64,000 nucleotides of DNA from JAIVJG01 sp964236735 (GTDB taxonomy: Bacteria > Acidobacteriota > Blastocatellia > Pyrinomonadales > Pyrinomonadaceae), in the NCBI GenBank assembly GCA_964236735.1, contig CAXSFM010000002.1, positions 124,001-188,000 of the forward strand. Reading direction: 5' to 3'. Below the pieces are notes generated by a model. It worked only from the letters and a program-made list of their open reading frames with translations, was not told the origin of the DNA and made no database searches. The translations under genes were made by a program, and so were the position numbers. This document shows, in pieces, positions 34,246 through 43,573 of this stretch; within the stretch, counting starts at the first letter, position 1, and each line of letters starts with the position of its first letter.

Positions 34246-35685
34246 ATGAGTCAGTCGAATCTCTTGAAGATTAAGCCGCGCGCGTGTCTGTGCGCGTTGT
34301 TGTTGTTAATCGCCTTGCTCGCCGGCGCGCGTGTGCCTGTGCTGGCGCAACACGAAGGGCATGAAATGATGAAAATGCCGGACGCGGAAAAAAGTCCGCA
34401 AGGAGAGGCGACCGGCACGGTGATGAGCCTCGAAGATTTCGAGCGGATGGCGCTGGAGAAAAATCCGACGCTCGCGCAGGCCGAGGCGGCCATTCGCTCG
34501 GCGGAGGGGCGCGGTCGTCAGGCGGGACAGTTTCCGAACCCGGTCATCGGTTACGCGGGCGAAGAACTCGTCTTCCGCGCGCCCGGCCAGACGAGCGAGC
34601 ACGGCGTCTTCGTCGAGCAGATGATTCCGCTCGGCGGCAAGCTCGGCAAGAGTCGCCGCATCTTCGCGCGAGAAAAAGATGTGGCGGAAGTTAACGCCGC
34701 AGCGCAGCGGCAGCGCGTGCTCAACTCCGTCCGCGTTTTGTATTACGACGCGCTCGGCGCGCAACGTCTCGTCGAACTGCGGACGGATTTAGCGCGGCTC
34801 TCGAATGAGGCCGTCGGCATCACGAAGGAACTCGCCAACGTCGGGCAGGCCGACCGTCCCGACCAGCTCGAAATCGAGATTGAAGCGCAGCGCGCCGAGA
34901 TTGATGTGCTGCGCGCGCAAAACGACAGGGAAGCGGTCTGGCGCGAGTTGGCGGTGATGGTCAACAACCCTGAATTGAAGATGACGAGACTCGCGGGCAA
35001 TCTCGAAGAGGCGGGCGACGCGCTTGACGAAGGCGCTTTGCTCACGACGCTCTTGCGCGACAGTCCCGAAGTGAAGTCGGCGCAGGCGAGCGTCGAACGC
35101 GCGCGGGCGGTGCTCGTGCGCGCGCGCGCCGAGCCGATTCCAGACCTCTTCGTGCGCGGCGGCGTCGCTTACAACAACGAACTGCTTGAGCAGGATCGTC
35201 GAAAAAAAGGAACGGAGGGACGCATCGAAGTCGGCGTCAGCGTGCCCGTCTTCAATCGCAATCAGGGAGGCATTGCGGCAGCCGAAGCCGAGCTTGCCAT
35301 CTCTGAAAAGGAAGTCGAAAGACTGCAACTCGTGTTGCGCGCGCGGCTCGGTTTGGGCTTTCGCGAATATCGCAACGCGCAGCAAATGGCCGAGCGTTAT
35401 CGCACGCAGATCGTCCCGCGCGCGCGCACGGCTTATGAGATGTATCTCTCGAACTTCCGCCAGATGGCGGCCAGTTACCCGCAGGTGCTGATCGCGCAAC
35501 GCACTCTCTTTCAAGTCGAAGTGGAGTACGCGCGCGCGCTGTCAAACTTACGACGGAGCGCGTTGGCTTTGCGCGGCTTCATGCTGATGGGCGGCGGCCT
35601 CGAACGCATGGGCGCATCGTCGGGCACGGAAGGCTTCAAGCTCAGGTCGGCGAATGAAGCGACGGGCGACTCGGACAATCGTTGA
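34246..35685 (+). CDS. TolC/CusC-family outer-membrane efflux protein
   Basis: 479 residues. Signal peptide (LCALLLLIALLAGARVPVLA), then a His/Met segment HEGHEMMKMPDAE, then two TolC-type helical repeats: LEDFERMALEKNPTLAQAEA, GRQAGQFPNPVIGYAGEE and LLRDSPEVKSAQASVERARA, VRGGVAYNNELLE, GVSVPVFNRNQGGIAAAEAE. Such proteins form the trimeric outer channel of RND or related pumps for metals and drugs. No pump or adaptor gene is adjacent; a multicopper oxidase follows by 90 bases, and both carry the same His/Met motif after the signal peptide, suggesting copper export or tolerance. Confidence 0.9.
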   Translation: MSQSNLLKIKPRACLCALLLLIALLAGARVPVLAQHEGHEMMKMPDAEKSPQGEATGTVMSLEDFERMALEKNPTLAQAEAAIRSAEGRGRQAGQFPNPVIGYAGEELVFRAPGQTSEHGVFVEQMIPLGGKLGKSRRIFAREKDVAEVNAAAQRQRVLNSVRVLYYDALGAQRLVELRTDLARLSNEAVGITKELANVGQADRPDQLEIEIEAQRAEIDVLRAQNDREAVWRELAVMVNNPELKMTRLAGNLEEAGDALDEGALLTTLLRDSPEVKSAQASVERARAVLVRARAEPIPDLFVRGGVAYNNELLEQDRRKKGTEGRIEVGVSVPVFNRNQGGIAAAEAELAISEKEVERLQLVLRARLGLGFREYRNAQQMAERYRTQIVPRARTAYEMYLSNFRQMAASYPQVLIAQRTLFQVEVEYARALSNLRRSALALRGFMLMGGGLERMGASSGTEGFKLRSANEATGDSDNR

Positions 35686-35775
35686 GTCGCTTCAAGTCGT
35701 CGCGGAAGTTTCGACGAGGTTGATTCGTCACCTTTCAATGGTCAGGGTTTTTACACAGCAGTAGAGGAGTTAGAA

Positions 35776-37335
35776 ATGAATAACAGCAGACGCAATTTTC
35801 TCAGACGTTCATCAATGCTCGGCGCAGCCGGCGTGCTGGCGACTGGAGCGCGCGTTGGCGTCGCATCCGCGCAGCACGAGGGTCACACGATGAAGATGCC
35901 AATGCCGGAGACGACGCCGTCGCCGCAGCATCAACATCAAATAATGTCGAAGGCCGACCAGAAACCGACGGATGCAGAGGGGCGCGCGCTCGTGCAGACG
36001 CCGGACGTGCCGAAGCTGCCGTGGACGCTCGAAGGCGGCGTGAAGGTTTTTCAACTGACCGCCGAAGTCGTCAAGACAGAGCTTTTGCCGGGCAAGGAAA
36101 TGTACGGCTGGGGCTACAACGGCAGCGTGCCGGGGCCGACGATTGAAGTGAATGAAGGCGACCGCGTGCGATTCATCTTTCACAACAAGCTGCCCGAAGC
36201 CACGACAATGCACTGGCACGGACTCGAAGTTCCGCCGGAGATGGACGGCGTGCCCTTTATCAATCAGCCGCTCGTCGAGCCGGGCGGGATGTTCACATAC
36301 GAGTTCACGCTTCATCAAAACGGAACTTTCTTTTATCACTCGCACATGGCGATGCAGGAGATGATGGGCATGGTCGGCTTTTTCATCGTCCACCCAAAAG
36401 GGGCGCAGACGCCGCGCGTGGATAAAGACTTCGGCATCATTTTGCAGGAGTGGGCGCTGTTGCCGAACAACCCTGTGCCGAACTCTCTGGCGATGGAGTT
36501 CAACTGGCTGACGATGAACGGCAAGGCCGGCCCCGCGACGACGCCGCTCATCGTCCGGCAGGGCGAGCGCGTCCGCATCCGCTTCGTCAATCTCGGCATG
36601 GATCATCACCCGATGCACCTGCACGGACAGCAATTTTACGTCACCGGAACGGAGGGGGGGCGCATTCAAGAGTCGGCGTGGTATCCGGGGAATACGGTGC
36701 TCGTCGGCGTCGCACAGGCGCGCGACATCGAGTTCGACGCCGTGCGTCCCGGCGACTGGATGCTGCATTGCCACCTGCCGCATCACATGATGAATCAGAT
36801 GGTCTCGATGGTCGGGCCGATGGCGCACGCGGGACACGGCGCGCAGACGGGCAAGGGAATGCAGGAAGGCATGGGCATCGTGCGGCAGGGTCACGCGCTC
36901 TCCGAAGACATGGCTCCGGGTTTCGGTCGCGGGACGGGCGACACGCTGGAGACGGAGAAGAACACTTCCAACCTCGTCGGGCCGAGCCAGCAGCAACAGC
37001 AACATCCCGCCGGGCACAATCATCAAAGCGTGGATCAGGGCAAGGGCACGGAGGTGCAACCCGGACAGCAGAGCACGCTCGGCAGCGATGCGAGCAGGGG
37101 GCGTGTGCCCGGCTACCCGCAGGACATGATCATGGTCATGGACACAGAAGTCGCGAAGCCGGAAACTTATGGTTTACCGGCTGGCTGGACGGCGGCGATG
37201 ATGGGCATGATGACGCTCGTGCGCGTGTTGCCGCCGGAGATGTACGACGAAGTGCAGAGAAGAATCAACGCCGGCATCGCGGAGCCGCCGCAGGGCGCGC
37301 AGCCGATGATGGAGCATCACCATCACGACGAGTAA
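35776..37335 (+). CDS. Two-domain multicopper oxidase with Tat signal and His/Met-rich tail
   Basis: 519 residues. Twin-arginine signal (SRRNFLRR at 4-11, hydrophobic to about 33), then HEGHTMKMPMPE. Copper ligands seen: HWH at 146-148, HSH at 188-190, HPMHLHG at 278-284, and HCH at 331-333 with H337 and M342 completing a type 1 site. Only two cupredoxin domains (about 95-200 and 205-345) fit between them, with the type 1 copper only in domain 2, as in two-domain laccase-like oxidases that trimerise. Residues 345-519 are a Gln/His/Met-rich extension ending MEHHHHDE. Likely exported folded and involved in copper oxidation. GAGGAG precedes the ATG. Confidence 0.93.
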   Translation: MNNSRRNFLRRSSMLGAAGVLATGARVGVASAQHEGHTMKMPMPETTPSPQHQHQIMSKADQKPTDAEGRALVQTPDVPKLPWTLEGGVKVFQLTAEVVKTELLPGKEMYGWGYNGSVPGPTIEVNEGDRVRFIFHNKLPEATTMHWHGLEVPPEMDGVPFINQPLVEPGGMFTYEFTLHQNGTFFYHSHMAMQEMMGMVGFFIVHPKGAQTPRVDKDFGIILQEWALLPNNPVPNSLAMEFNWLTMNGKAGPATTPLIVRQGERVRIRFVNLGMDHHPMHLHGQQFYVTGTEGGRIQESAWYPGNTVLVGVAQARDIEFDAVRPGDWMLHCHLPHHMMNQMVSMVGPMAHAGHGAQTGKGMQEGMGIVRQGHALSEDMAPGFGRGTGDTLETEKNTSNLVGPSQQQQQHPAGHNHQSVDQGKGTEVQPGQQSTLGSDASRGRVPGYPQDMIMVMDTEVAKPETYGLPAGWTAAMMGMMTLVRVLPPEMYDEVQRRINAGIAEPPQGAQPMMEHHHHDE

Positions 37336-37458
37336 ATGACGGGCGGTGAAAATTTCCGTTCAGGAGTGTTTTGAAATTAACGCCGCTGGTCGTCTATAAT
37401 GCGCTCGTCAATCAGCGCGCGACATTTATCAAAGTTTTGTTTTCGGAAGTTCCTCCTT

Positions 37459-38028
37459 GTGACGACATCCTCTCCACATGAAGTGACGAGTTTGCTCATT
37501 CGTCTGACGGACGGCGACGGCGCAGTCCTCGACGATTTGCTGCCGCTCGTCTATGCGGAGTTGCGCCGGCTCGCGGCGAGCTATCTGCGGCGCGAGCGGC
37601 AAGGCCACACGCTGCAACCGACCGCGCTCGTCCACGAAGCCTACATGCGGATGATTGACCAGACGCAGGTCGAGTGGCAGAACCGCGCGCATTTTTTCGG
37701 CGTCGCCGCGCAGATGATGCGGCGCATCCTCGTTGACCACGCGCGCGGGCAACAGGCGGAAAAGCGCGGCGGCGAATTTCAGAAACTCTCGCTCGATGAA
37801 AACATAGACGTGTCGGGCGAGCGCGCCGCCGATCTCATCGCGCTCGATGATGCGCTCGCGCGTCTCGCCGAACTCGACCCGCAAAAGAGCCGCGTCGTCG
37901 AACTGCGTTTCTTCGGCGGACTCTCCGTCGAAGAGACGGCGGAAGTCTTAGGTGTCAGCGCGCCGACCGTCAAACGCCAGTGGCGCATGGCAAAGGCGTG
38001 GCTCTTCGGACAGGTGCAAAAGCAGTGA
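37459..38028 (+). CDS. ECF-type sigma factor (TIGR02999-like)
   Basis: 189 residues from GTG 37459; the longer frame from 37399 has a non-coding N terminus. EVTSLLIRLTDGDGAVLDDL, YAELRRLAASYLRRER, GHTLQPTALVHEAYMRM, HFFGVAAQMMRRILVDHAR and the region-4 helix-turn-helix SVEETAEVLGVSAPTVKRQW identify the family found in Acidobacteriota and Planctomycetes. No anti-sigma gene is adjacent; instead a Ser/Thr kinase follows after a palindrome. Such sigma/kinase pairs suggest control by phosphorylation, an inference from recurrent neighbourhood. Confidence 0.92.
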   Translation: MTTSSPHEVTSLLIRLTDGDGAVLDDLLPLVYAELRRLAASYLRRERQGHTLQPTALVHEAYMRMIDQTQVEWQNRAHFFGVAAQMMRRILVDHARGQQAEKRGGEFQKLSLDENIDVSGERAADLIALDDALARLAELDPQKSRVVELRFFGGLSVEETAEVLGVSAPTVKRQWRMAKAWLFGQVQKQ

Positions 38029-38100
38029 TGAGTGATAAGTGATGAATGATAAGAAAGAACCGCTTGCTTTCTCTTATCACTCATCGCTTATCACTCATCA
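38026..38100. repeat. Word-built palindrome (ATGAGTGATAAG type) between sigma factor and kinase
   Basis: Left arm 38026-38054 starts exactly at the sigma factor's TGA stop codon; right arm 38072-38100 ends 11 bases before the kinase ATG. 27 of 29 positions pair by Watson-Crick rules, one by G-U. Arms are reiterations of GTGATAAG/GTGATGAA. Confidence 0.9.
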
Positions 38101-38111
38101 CCTGAATTATT

Positions 38112-41100
38112 ATGTCCCCCGAACGTTGGAAGCAAATCGAGGAAGTGTTTCAGACGGCGCTCGACCTGCCGGCGGGCGAGCGTGTGAAGTACGTCAACGA
38201 GTCGTGCGCGGGAGATGAAGAGTTGCGCGTGCAGGTCGAGGGGCTCATCGCGCAGCACGACGAGGCGGGCGACTTCATCGAAGCTCCGGCCTTCCTGACG
38301 GGTGGACTGCGCGCCTCCGCCGAGTGGCAGGCGTCGGACGAAACAAACATCTCGGAAGATTATGCAGACCCATCCATCGGGCGGCGGCTGGGGCAGTACC
38401 GCATCGTGCGCGAAATCGGTCGCGGCGGGATGGGCGCGGTTTACGAGGCCGTGCGCGCCGACAGCGAGTTTCGTCATCGCGTCGCCGTCAAGCTCATCAA
38501 GCGCGGGATGGATACGGACTTTATCCTCAGACGCTTTCGCAACGAGCGGCAGATACTCGCTTCGCTCGATCACTCGCACATCGCCAAACTTCTCGACGGC
38601 GGGACGACCGACGACGGCTTGCCCTACTTCGTCATGGAGTACATCGAGGGGCTTCCCGTCTATCGCTTCTGCGACGAGCGCAAGCTGACGATTCGCGAGC
38701 GTCTGCGTCTGTTCCGCCAAGTCTGCGACGCGGTTCATTACGCGCATCGCAACTTCGTCATTCATCGCGACATCAAGCCGTCGAACATTCTCGTGACGCC
38801 CGACGGCGCGCCGAAACTTCTGGACTTCGGCATCGCTAAAGTTCTCAACCCGGAACTCGTTGCGGACATCACCGCCGACCCGACGGCGACCGCCATGCGT
38901 CTGATGACACCCGAATACGCCGCGCCCGAACAGGTGCAGGGGCTGCCCGTGATGCCCGCGACCGACGTGTATTCTTTAGGCGTGTTGCTCTACGAACTGC
39001 TGACCGGGCATCGCCCGTATCGCGTCCGCAATCGCGCGCCGCACGAAATCGCGCGCGTCATTTGCGAAGAAGCGCCGCCGCATCCGAGCTTTCGCATCAC
39101 CAGCCCCGAAGACCTGCTTCCTGCGTCGGCTCCGACCGGCGATCACACGACGTTCAGCTATTTGTACTGGAGTCGCGGCGCGACCGCCGAATCGCTGCGA
39201 CGCGAATTAACGGGCGACCTCGACCGCATCGTAATGAAGGCGTTGATGAAAGAGCCTGAGCAGCGTTATCAATCGGCGGACGAGTTGCGCGACGACATCA
39301 CGCGCTACCTCGAAGGCCATCCCGTCAACGCGCCGGCTTATGCTCCCGTCGCGAATTACGATCCGCCGCAGACGCCCGCGCCCGAAGCGACGACGGGAGA
39401 AAAGTCGCTCGCCGTGCTGCCGCTTAAATCGCTCGACCCGCCGCGCTCCGGCGAGACGGGCGACGACTATCTCGGCGTCGGACTCGCGGACGCGCTCATC
39501 GGTCGCCTGAGCGTGCTGCGCCGCTTCGTCGTGCGTCCGACGAGCAGCGTCCTGAGTTACGCCGACACCGACCCGCTCGCCGCCGGTCGTGAACTCGGCG
39601 TTGACTACGTTGTTGCCGGCACGATTCGTCGCGTGGGCGATGCGATTCGCGTCTCGGCGCAACTTTTGAGCGTCAGGGAAGGCGCGACACGTTGGGGCGG
39701 CAGGTTCGACGAGAAAGACGGCGACGTGCTCCAACTCGAAGACTCGATCTCCGAGCAGGTCGCGCACGCCCTCGTCCCGCATCTCACGGGCGACGAAGAG
39801 CGTCAGCTACAGAAGCGCGGCACGGACAACGCCGAAGCTTACGAGGCTTACTTGCGCGGTCGTTATCACTGGAACACTTTCACCGAAGACGGTTTTGCGC
39901 GCGCGCTCTTTTGCTACCATCAAGCCATCGCGCTCGATCCCGAATACGCGCTGGCTTATGCGGGCATCGCGGACTATTACAACTGGGTCGGCGTTTATGG
40001 CGTGATGCCTTTCGATGAATGCTCCGCCTCGGCGAAGGAAGCGGCATCGAAGGCCGTCGCGCTCGATCCCGCACTCGCCGAAGCTTACAGCGCGCTCGGC
40101 TTCGCCATCATCACGCACGACTTCGACTGGGGCTCGGCGCTTCGTCAACACCGTCGCGCGATTGACCTCAATCCCAACTACGCGACGGGGCATCAATGGT
40201 ACGGCTTTCATCTTTTGATGGAGGGGCGCTTTGATGATGCCGTGATGGAAATGCGGCGCGCGCGCGATCTTGACCCGCTCACGCCGAGTGTTTTGCAATC
40301 GCTCGGCTGGGGCTATTACATGGCGCGACGCTACGACGAGGCGCGCATCACATACCGCTCATTGCTCAACTCCGCGCCGGGCTTCGCCTACGGATACATC
40401 ACGCAGGCGTGGATGCTCAGACACATCGGGGAACACGTCGAATCAATCGCGGCGGCGCAGAAGGCTGTCGAGATTTCACCCGGCAGCCAGTTCTTTCTCT
40501 CCGCGCTCGCGGCATCATACGCGGCGGGTGGACGCGCGGAAGACGCGCATCGCATCCTCGAACAACTCCGCGAGATGGCGGCGACGCGCTACGTCTCGCC
40601 CTATCATCTCTCGCTCGTCTATCTGCATCTCGGCGAACGCGAGCGCGCGCTCGCGCTGCTCGAAGAAGCGCACGCTATCGGTGACGGCTGGCTCGTCTGG
40701 CTCGGCGTCGAGCCGCAGTTTGACGCCTTGCGCGACGAGCCGCGTTTCGTCGAGACGCTCAGGCGCACGCTGAATCCACTCGTCGGGCGGCGCGCGCGCG
40801 CATCACAGGCGGCGCAACTCGCCACGACCGTCGAGGGTGTGGTGAAGACCGAGCCGGAACAACGCGCGGGCGCGCGAGCTTCGCAAGATGCGCCGCCGGC
40901 ACAGGATAACGACGCGGCGAGCGCGACGCCTTCGCGCGAAGTGGATGCGTCGAAGCCGACGGAGAACGAAGAGGCTTATCAACTCTACGTGGCCGGACGC
41001 TATTTCGCGACGAGGCGCACGGCGGACGGATTATGGCAGGGCATCGAAAGACTGGAGCGCGCCGTCGAACTCGACCCGCAATTCGCGCTCGCGCTCGCCG

Positions 41101-41990
41101 AGTTGGCCGACTGCTATTCGCTGCTCAACTGGTACGTCGAGCCGCCGCCGCCTGACGCCTGGACGCGCGCCGGACAAATTGCGCGCCGCGCCGTCGAGGC
41201 TGACGAGCGTCTGGCCGAAGCGCACGCTTCTTACGGCTTCGTCAAACTCCACGCGGATCACGACTCGATGGGCGCGGAGCGCGAGTTTCGCCGCGCCATC
41301 GAACTCAATCCCGGCAATCAAGTCGCGCGTCGCTGGCACTCGCTCAATCTCTCCGCGATGGGGCGACACGATGAAGCCTTCGCCGAGATCAAGCGCGCGC
41401 AGGAAATCGCGCCGCGCTCGCCCGCCGTCGCCAACGCGCTCGCCAGCGTGCTCTTTTTCGCCGGACGCTTTGACGATGTCATCGAGCAGTGCCGCAATGC
41501 TCTGGAAATTGACCCCGGCTCGCTGTCAACTCACATCATTCTTCGCTGGGCTTATGAGATGAAGGGGATGTGCAACGAAGCGCTCACCGTGTTCGAGCGC
41601 GAGCGCGCCTTTGCCGGAGACACGCCCACCACGCGCACCAAGCACGCGCATGTCCTTGCCTCCTGCGGTCGCACGGCTGAGTCGCGCGCACTGCTCGACG
41701 AGTTAATCTCGCGCCGCCATGAGCAATGGGTGACGGCGTATGAGATCGCCGTGATCTTTTCGTTGCTCGAAGATGGCGACGAGGCTTTTCGCTGGCTCGA
41801 CATTGCCGGGCGCGAAAACGCCGTCGGCCTTTCATACGTCCGCGTTGACCCGCGCCTCAACAAAGTGCGCTCCGACCCGCGCTTCGATGAATTGCTGCGC
41901 CGCGCCGACCGCCACAACAACGGCGCGCGAGACGCAACCATCTCGCGCGCCGAAGCCGCGCCGCCGTTGGCGGATACTCTCAATTCCTGA
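38112..41990 (+). CDS. Serine/threonine protein kinase with TolB-like region and two TPR blocks
   Basis: 1292 residues. A short helical N-terminal module (RWKQIEEVFQTALDLP, residues 5-60) precedes the kinase domain (96 to about 410): GRGGMGAVY, catalytic K127, HRDIKPSN (D220), DFG (238-240). No membrane segment follows. At about 432 begins the segment KSLAVLPLKSLDPP...DYLGVGLADALIGRLS, the TolB/FlgO-like region seen in TPR regulators, then about eight TPRs (570-900) with ALDPEYALAYAGIADYY, and after an Ala/Asp-rich linker a second TPR block (950-1260) with LDPQFALALAELADCY. Probably soluble and a partner of the adjacent sigma factor. Confidence 0.93.
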   Translation: MSPERWKQIEEVFQTALDLPAGERVKYVNESCAGDEELRVQVEGLIAQHDEAGDFIEAPAFLTGGLRASAEWQASDETNISEDYADPSIGRRLGQYRIVREIGRGGMGAVYEAVRADSEFRHRVAVKLIKRGMDTDFILRRFRNERQILASLDHSHIAKLLDGGTTDDGLPYFVMEYIEGLPVYRFCDERKLTIRERLRLFRQVCDAVHYAHRNFVIHRDIKPSNILVTPDGAPKLLDFGIAKVLNPELVADITADPTATAMRLMTPEYAAPEQVQGLPVMPATDVYSLGVLLYELLTGHRPYRVRNRAPHEIARVICEEAPPHPSFRITSPEDLLPASAPTGDHTTFSYLYWSRGATAESLRRELTGDLDRIVMKALMKEPEQRYQSADELRDDITRYLEGHPVNAPAYAPVANYDPPQTPAPEATTGEKSLAVLPLKSLDPPRSGETGDDYLGVGLADALIGRLSVLRRFVVRPTSSVLSYADTDPLAAGRELGVDYVVAGTIRRVGDAIRVSAQLLSVREGATRWGGRFDEKDGDVLQLEDSISEQVAHALVPHLTGDEERQLQKRGTDNAEAYEAYLRGRYHWNTFTEDGFARALFCYHQAIALDPEYALAYAGIADYYNWVGVYGVMPFDECSASAKEAASKAVALDPALAEAYSALGFAIITHDFDWGSALRQHRRAIDLNPNYATGHQWYGFHLLMEGRFDDAVMEMRRARDLDPLTPSVLQSLGWGYYMARRYDEARITYRSLLNSAPGFAYGYITQAWMLRHIGEHVESIAAAQKAVEISPGSQFFLSALAASYAAGGRAEDAHRILEQLREMAATRYVSPYHLSLVYLHLGERERALALLEEAHAIGDGWLVWLGVEPQFDALRDEPRFVETLRRTLNPLVGRRARASQAAQLATTVEGVVKTEPEQRAGARASQDAPPAQDNDAASATPSREVDASKPTENEEAYQLYVAGRYFATRRTADGLWQGIERLERAVELDPQFALALAELADCYSLLNWYVEPPPPDAWTRAGQIARRAVEADERLAEAHASYGFVKLHADHDSMGAEREFRRAIELNPGNQVARRWHSLNLSAMGRHDEAFAEIKRAQEIAPRSPAVANALASVLFFAGRFDDVIEQCRNALEIDPGSLSTHIILRWAYEMKGMCNEALTVFERERAFAGDTPTTRTKHAHVLASCGRTAESRALLDELISRRHEQWVTAYEIAVIFSLLEDGDEAFRWLDIAGRENAVGLSYVRVDPRLNKVRSDPRFDELLRRADRHNNGARDATISRAEAAPPLADTLNS

Positions 41991-42008
41991 ACAAACCCGA
42001 CTACTGAA

Positions 42009-42236
42009 TCAAGCCGCGCGCGTATGCAGAGAGTCGTAGATGCTGCTGCCGTGCGCCTCGCGCGACGTGTACGAAACCTTGCGCGCGTGCCTGAGCGCCG
42101 CCCTGTACTCGACGAAATCGAACGCCGCTTCGATGACGCGCGACAGTTCGTTGGCGAAGCCTTCGGAGACGAGCGCGAGCAGATAAGTTCCCGCCGCGAG
42201 CGCGATGGCGATGATGATTGGAAGCAATAAAAACAT
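42009..42236 (-). CDS. Small single-span membrane protein
   Basis: 75 residues from ATG 42236, chosen because AAGGAG lies six bases upstream, inside a possible GTG extension. One membrane segment (LPIIIAIALAAGTYLLALVS, about 4-24) and a charged cytosolic tail with RVIEAAFDFVEYRAALRHAR. Unknown function. It is downstream of the methyltransferase on the same strand with a hairpin between. Confidence 0.65.
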   Translation of the reverse strand: MFLLLPIIIAIALAAGTYLLALVSEGFANELSRVIEAAFDFVEYRAALRHARKVSYTSREAHGSSIYDSLHTRAA

Positions 42237-42319
42237 TTGAATCTCCTTCACGCCGGCCTGACCTGCGCCGGCATCCCGTTTAACTCTTCATTCATCAACG
42301 CGCAAAACTCGCTCGCGAG

Positions 42320-42370
42320 GGATCACACCTGCTCGACTTTTTTTTAGAGTGAGTTCCGCAGGTGTGATCC
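42320..42370. repeat. Hairpin with GGATCACACCTGC arms
   Basis: GGATCACACCTGC (42320-42332) and its exact complement (42358-42370), loop with a run of nine T on the plus strand. Lies after the methyltransferase stop; a related GGATCAC hairpin lies before that gene's start. Confidence 0.75.
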
Positions 42371-42385
42371 GCATCGCCGATACCG

Positions 42386-43489
42386 CTACTTGCTGACGGC
42401 TTCAATCACGCTGTAAGGCGAGCGTGTCGGGACAACGCGCGCGAGTCTGAGTCCCGCGCGCTCGAACAATTCGCGATACTCGGCTTCCGTGCGCTCTTTG
42501 CCGCCGGGCGAGACGAGCATCTCGATGTCGAGAATCTTTCCGGGATGCGGCTCGTTGCCGTCGGCGATGACCATCTCGACGAGCAGCACGCGCCCGCCAT
42601 CTTTCATCGCGCGGCGGATGTTCTGCAAAATCAAGAGCGCGCGCGTGTCGTCCCAGTCGTGGATGATGTGCTTCAACATGTAAGCATCCGCGCCTTCGTG
42701 CGCCGCCGCGAAAAAGTCTCCGGCGACGAGTTCCACTCTGTCCGCCACCTCTTCAAGTTCGACGCCCTCGCCGCGCGCGCGTTCAATGACGTGCGGCAGA
42801 TCGAAGAGCACGCCGCGCATCCCATCGTTGGCCCGCATCACTTCGCCGAGCAGCCTGCCCTGACCGCCGGCCACGTCAACGAGCGTTTCGATGCCTGAAA
42901 AATCATAAGCCTCGACCACCGCCTGCGCCGACATGCGCGACATGCTCGTCATCGCGCGATCAAAGATGGCCGCCGGCTCCGGGTTCGCCGCGAGATAGGG
43001 AAAGACATCCGCGCCGAGCGCGCGCTTCCAGGAAGGCTCGCCCGTCAACACGCTCTCAAGCGTATGACCCCAGACGCGCCAGTGCCACTCTTCGCCCATG
43101 AAGATGGCGGCGTCGCGCAGAGAATTCGGCGCGTCTGTCCGCAGCGGCGCTGCGACAGAGGTCAACTCGAAGCTGCCGTCCGCGCGCTCCGCGAACACGC
43201 CGACGGAAGCGAGAGCGCGCAAAATTCTGTAGAGCGACGGGGCGTGCGCGCCCGACGCTTCCGCCAACTCGTCCGTGTTCTTCGCGCCGTCGGCGAGCAG
43301 ATCGGCGATGCCGAGTTTGGCCGCGACGTAAATCGCCTGCGAGACGAGGCTGCCCATCGTCAATTTCATCAACGCGGCCTCCGGCGTCTCCGTTGGCGCG
43401 ACGGTGTGCGAGTCTTCTGGCCGCGCGCCGTGCAGATTATTCAAGGCTTTTCCCGCCTCTTCCTTAAATTCCAATGTTTGCGTGGACAT
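42386..43489 (-). CDS. SAM-dependent O-methyltransferase, family 2
   Basis: 367 residues from ATG 43489, with AGGAG ten bases upstream. N-terminal winged-helix dimerisation domain (LVSQAIYVAAKLGIADLLAD, HAPSLYRILRALASVGVF) and catalytic domain: VDVAGGQGRLLGEVM (SAM motif I), FDLPHVIERA, DRVELVAGDFF, MLKHIIHDWDD (with the catalytic His of hydroxyindole/caffeate O-methyltransferases), GRVLLVEMVI. Small-molecule hydroxyl methylation is likely; substrate unknown. No biosynthetic cluster is adjacent. Confidence 0.92.
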   Translation of the reverse strand: MSTQTLEFKEEAGKALNNLHGARPEDSHTVAPTETPEAALMKLTMGSLVSQAIYVAAKLGIADLLADGAKNTDELAEASGAHAPSLYRILRALASVGVFAERADGSFELTSVAAPLRTDAPNSLRDAAIFMGEEWHWRVWGHTLESVLTGEPSWKRALGADVFPYLAANPEPAAIFDRAMTSMSRMSAQAVVEAYDFSGIETLVDVAGGQGRLLGEVMRANDGMRGVLFDLPHVIERARGEGVELEEVADRVELVAGDFFAAAHEGADAYMLKHIIHDWDDTRALLILQNIRRAMKDGGRVLLVEMVIADGNEPHPGKILDIEMLVSPGGKERTEAEYRELFERAGLRLARVVPTRSPYSVIEAVSK

Positions 43490-43573
43490 CCTTACTTTCT
43501 CCTCTTTCACTGAATGCATGGATGAATAAATCATCGTTCCTCAACCTCTACACGCGCAAAAGCGACGCGGGAA

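Noticed and set aside
35812..37059. 415-residue ORF antisense to the multicopper oxidase
   Set aside because: The His-rich sequence is only the mirror of Met/His codons; the sense frame has all copper ligands.
42237..42251. GTG start for the small membrane protein
   Set aside because: It would place the AAGGAG binding site inside the coding region; ATG 42236 fits the spacing.
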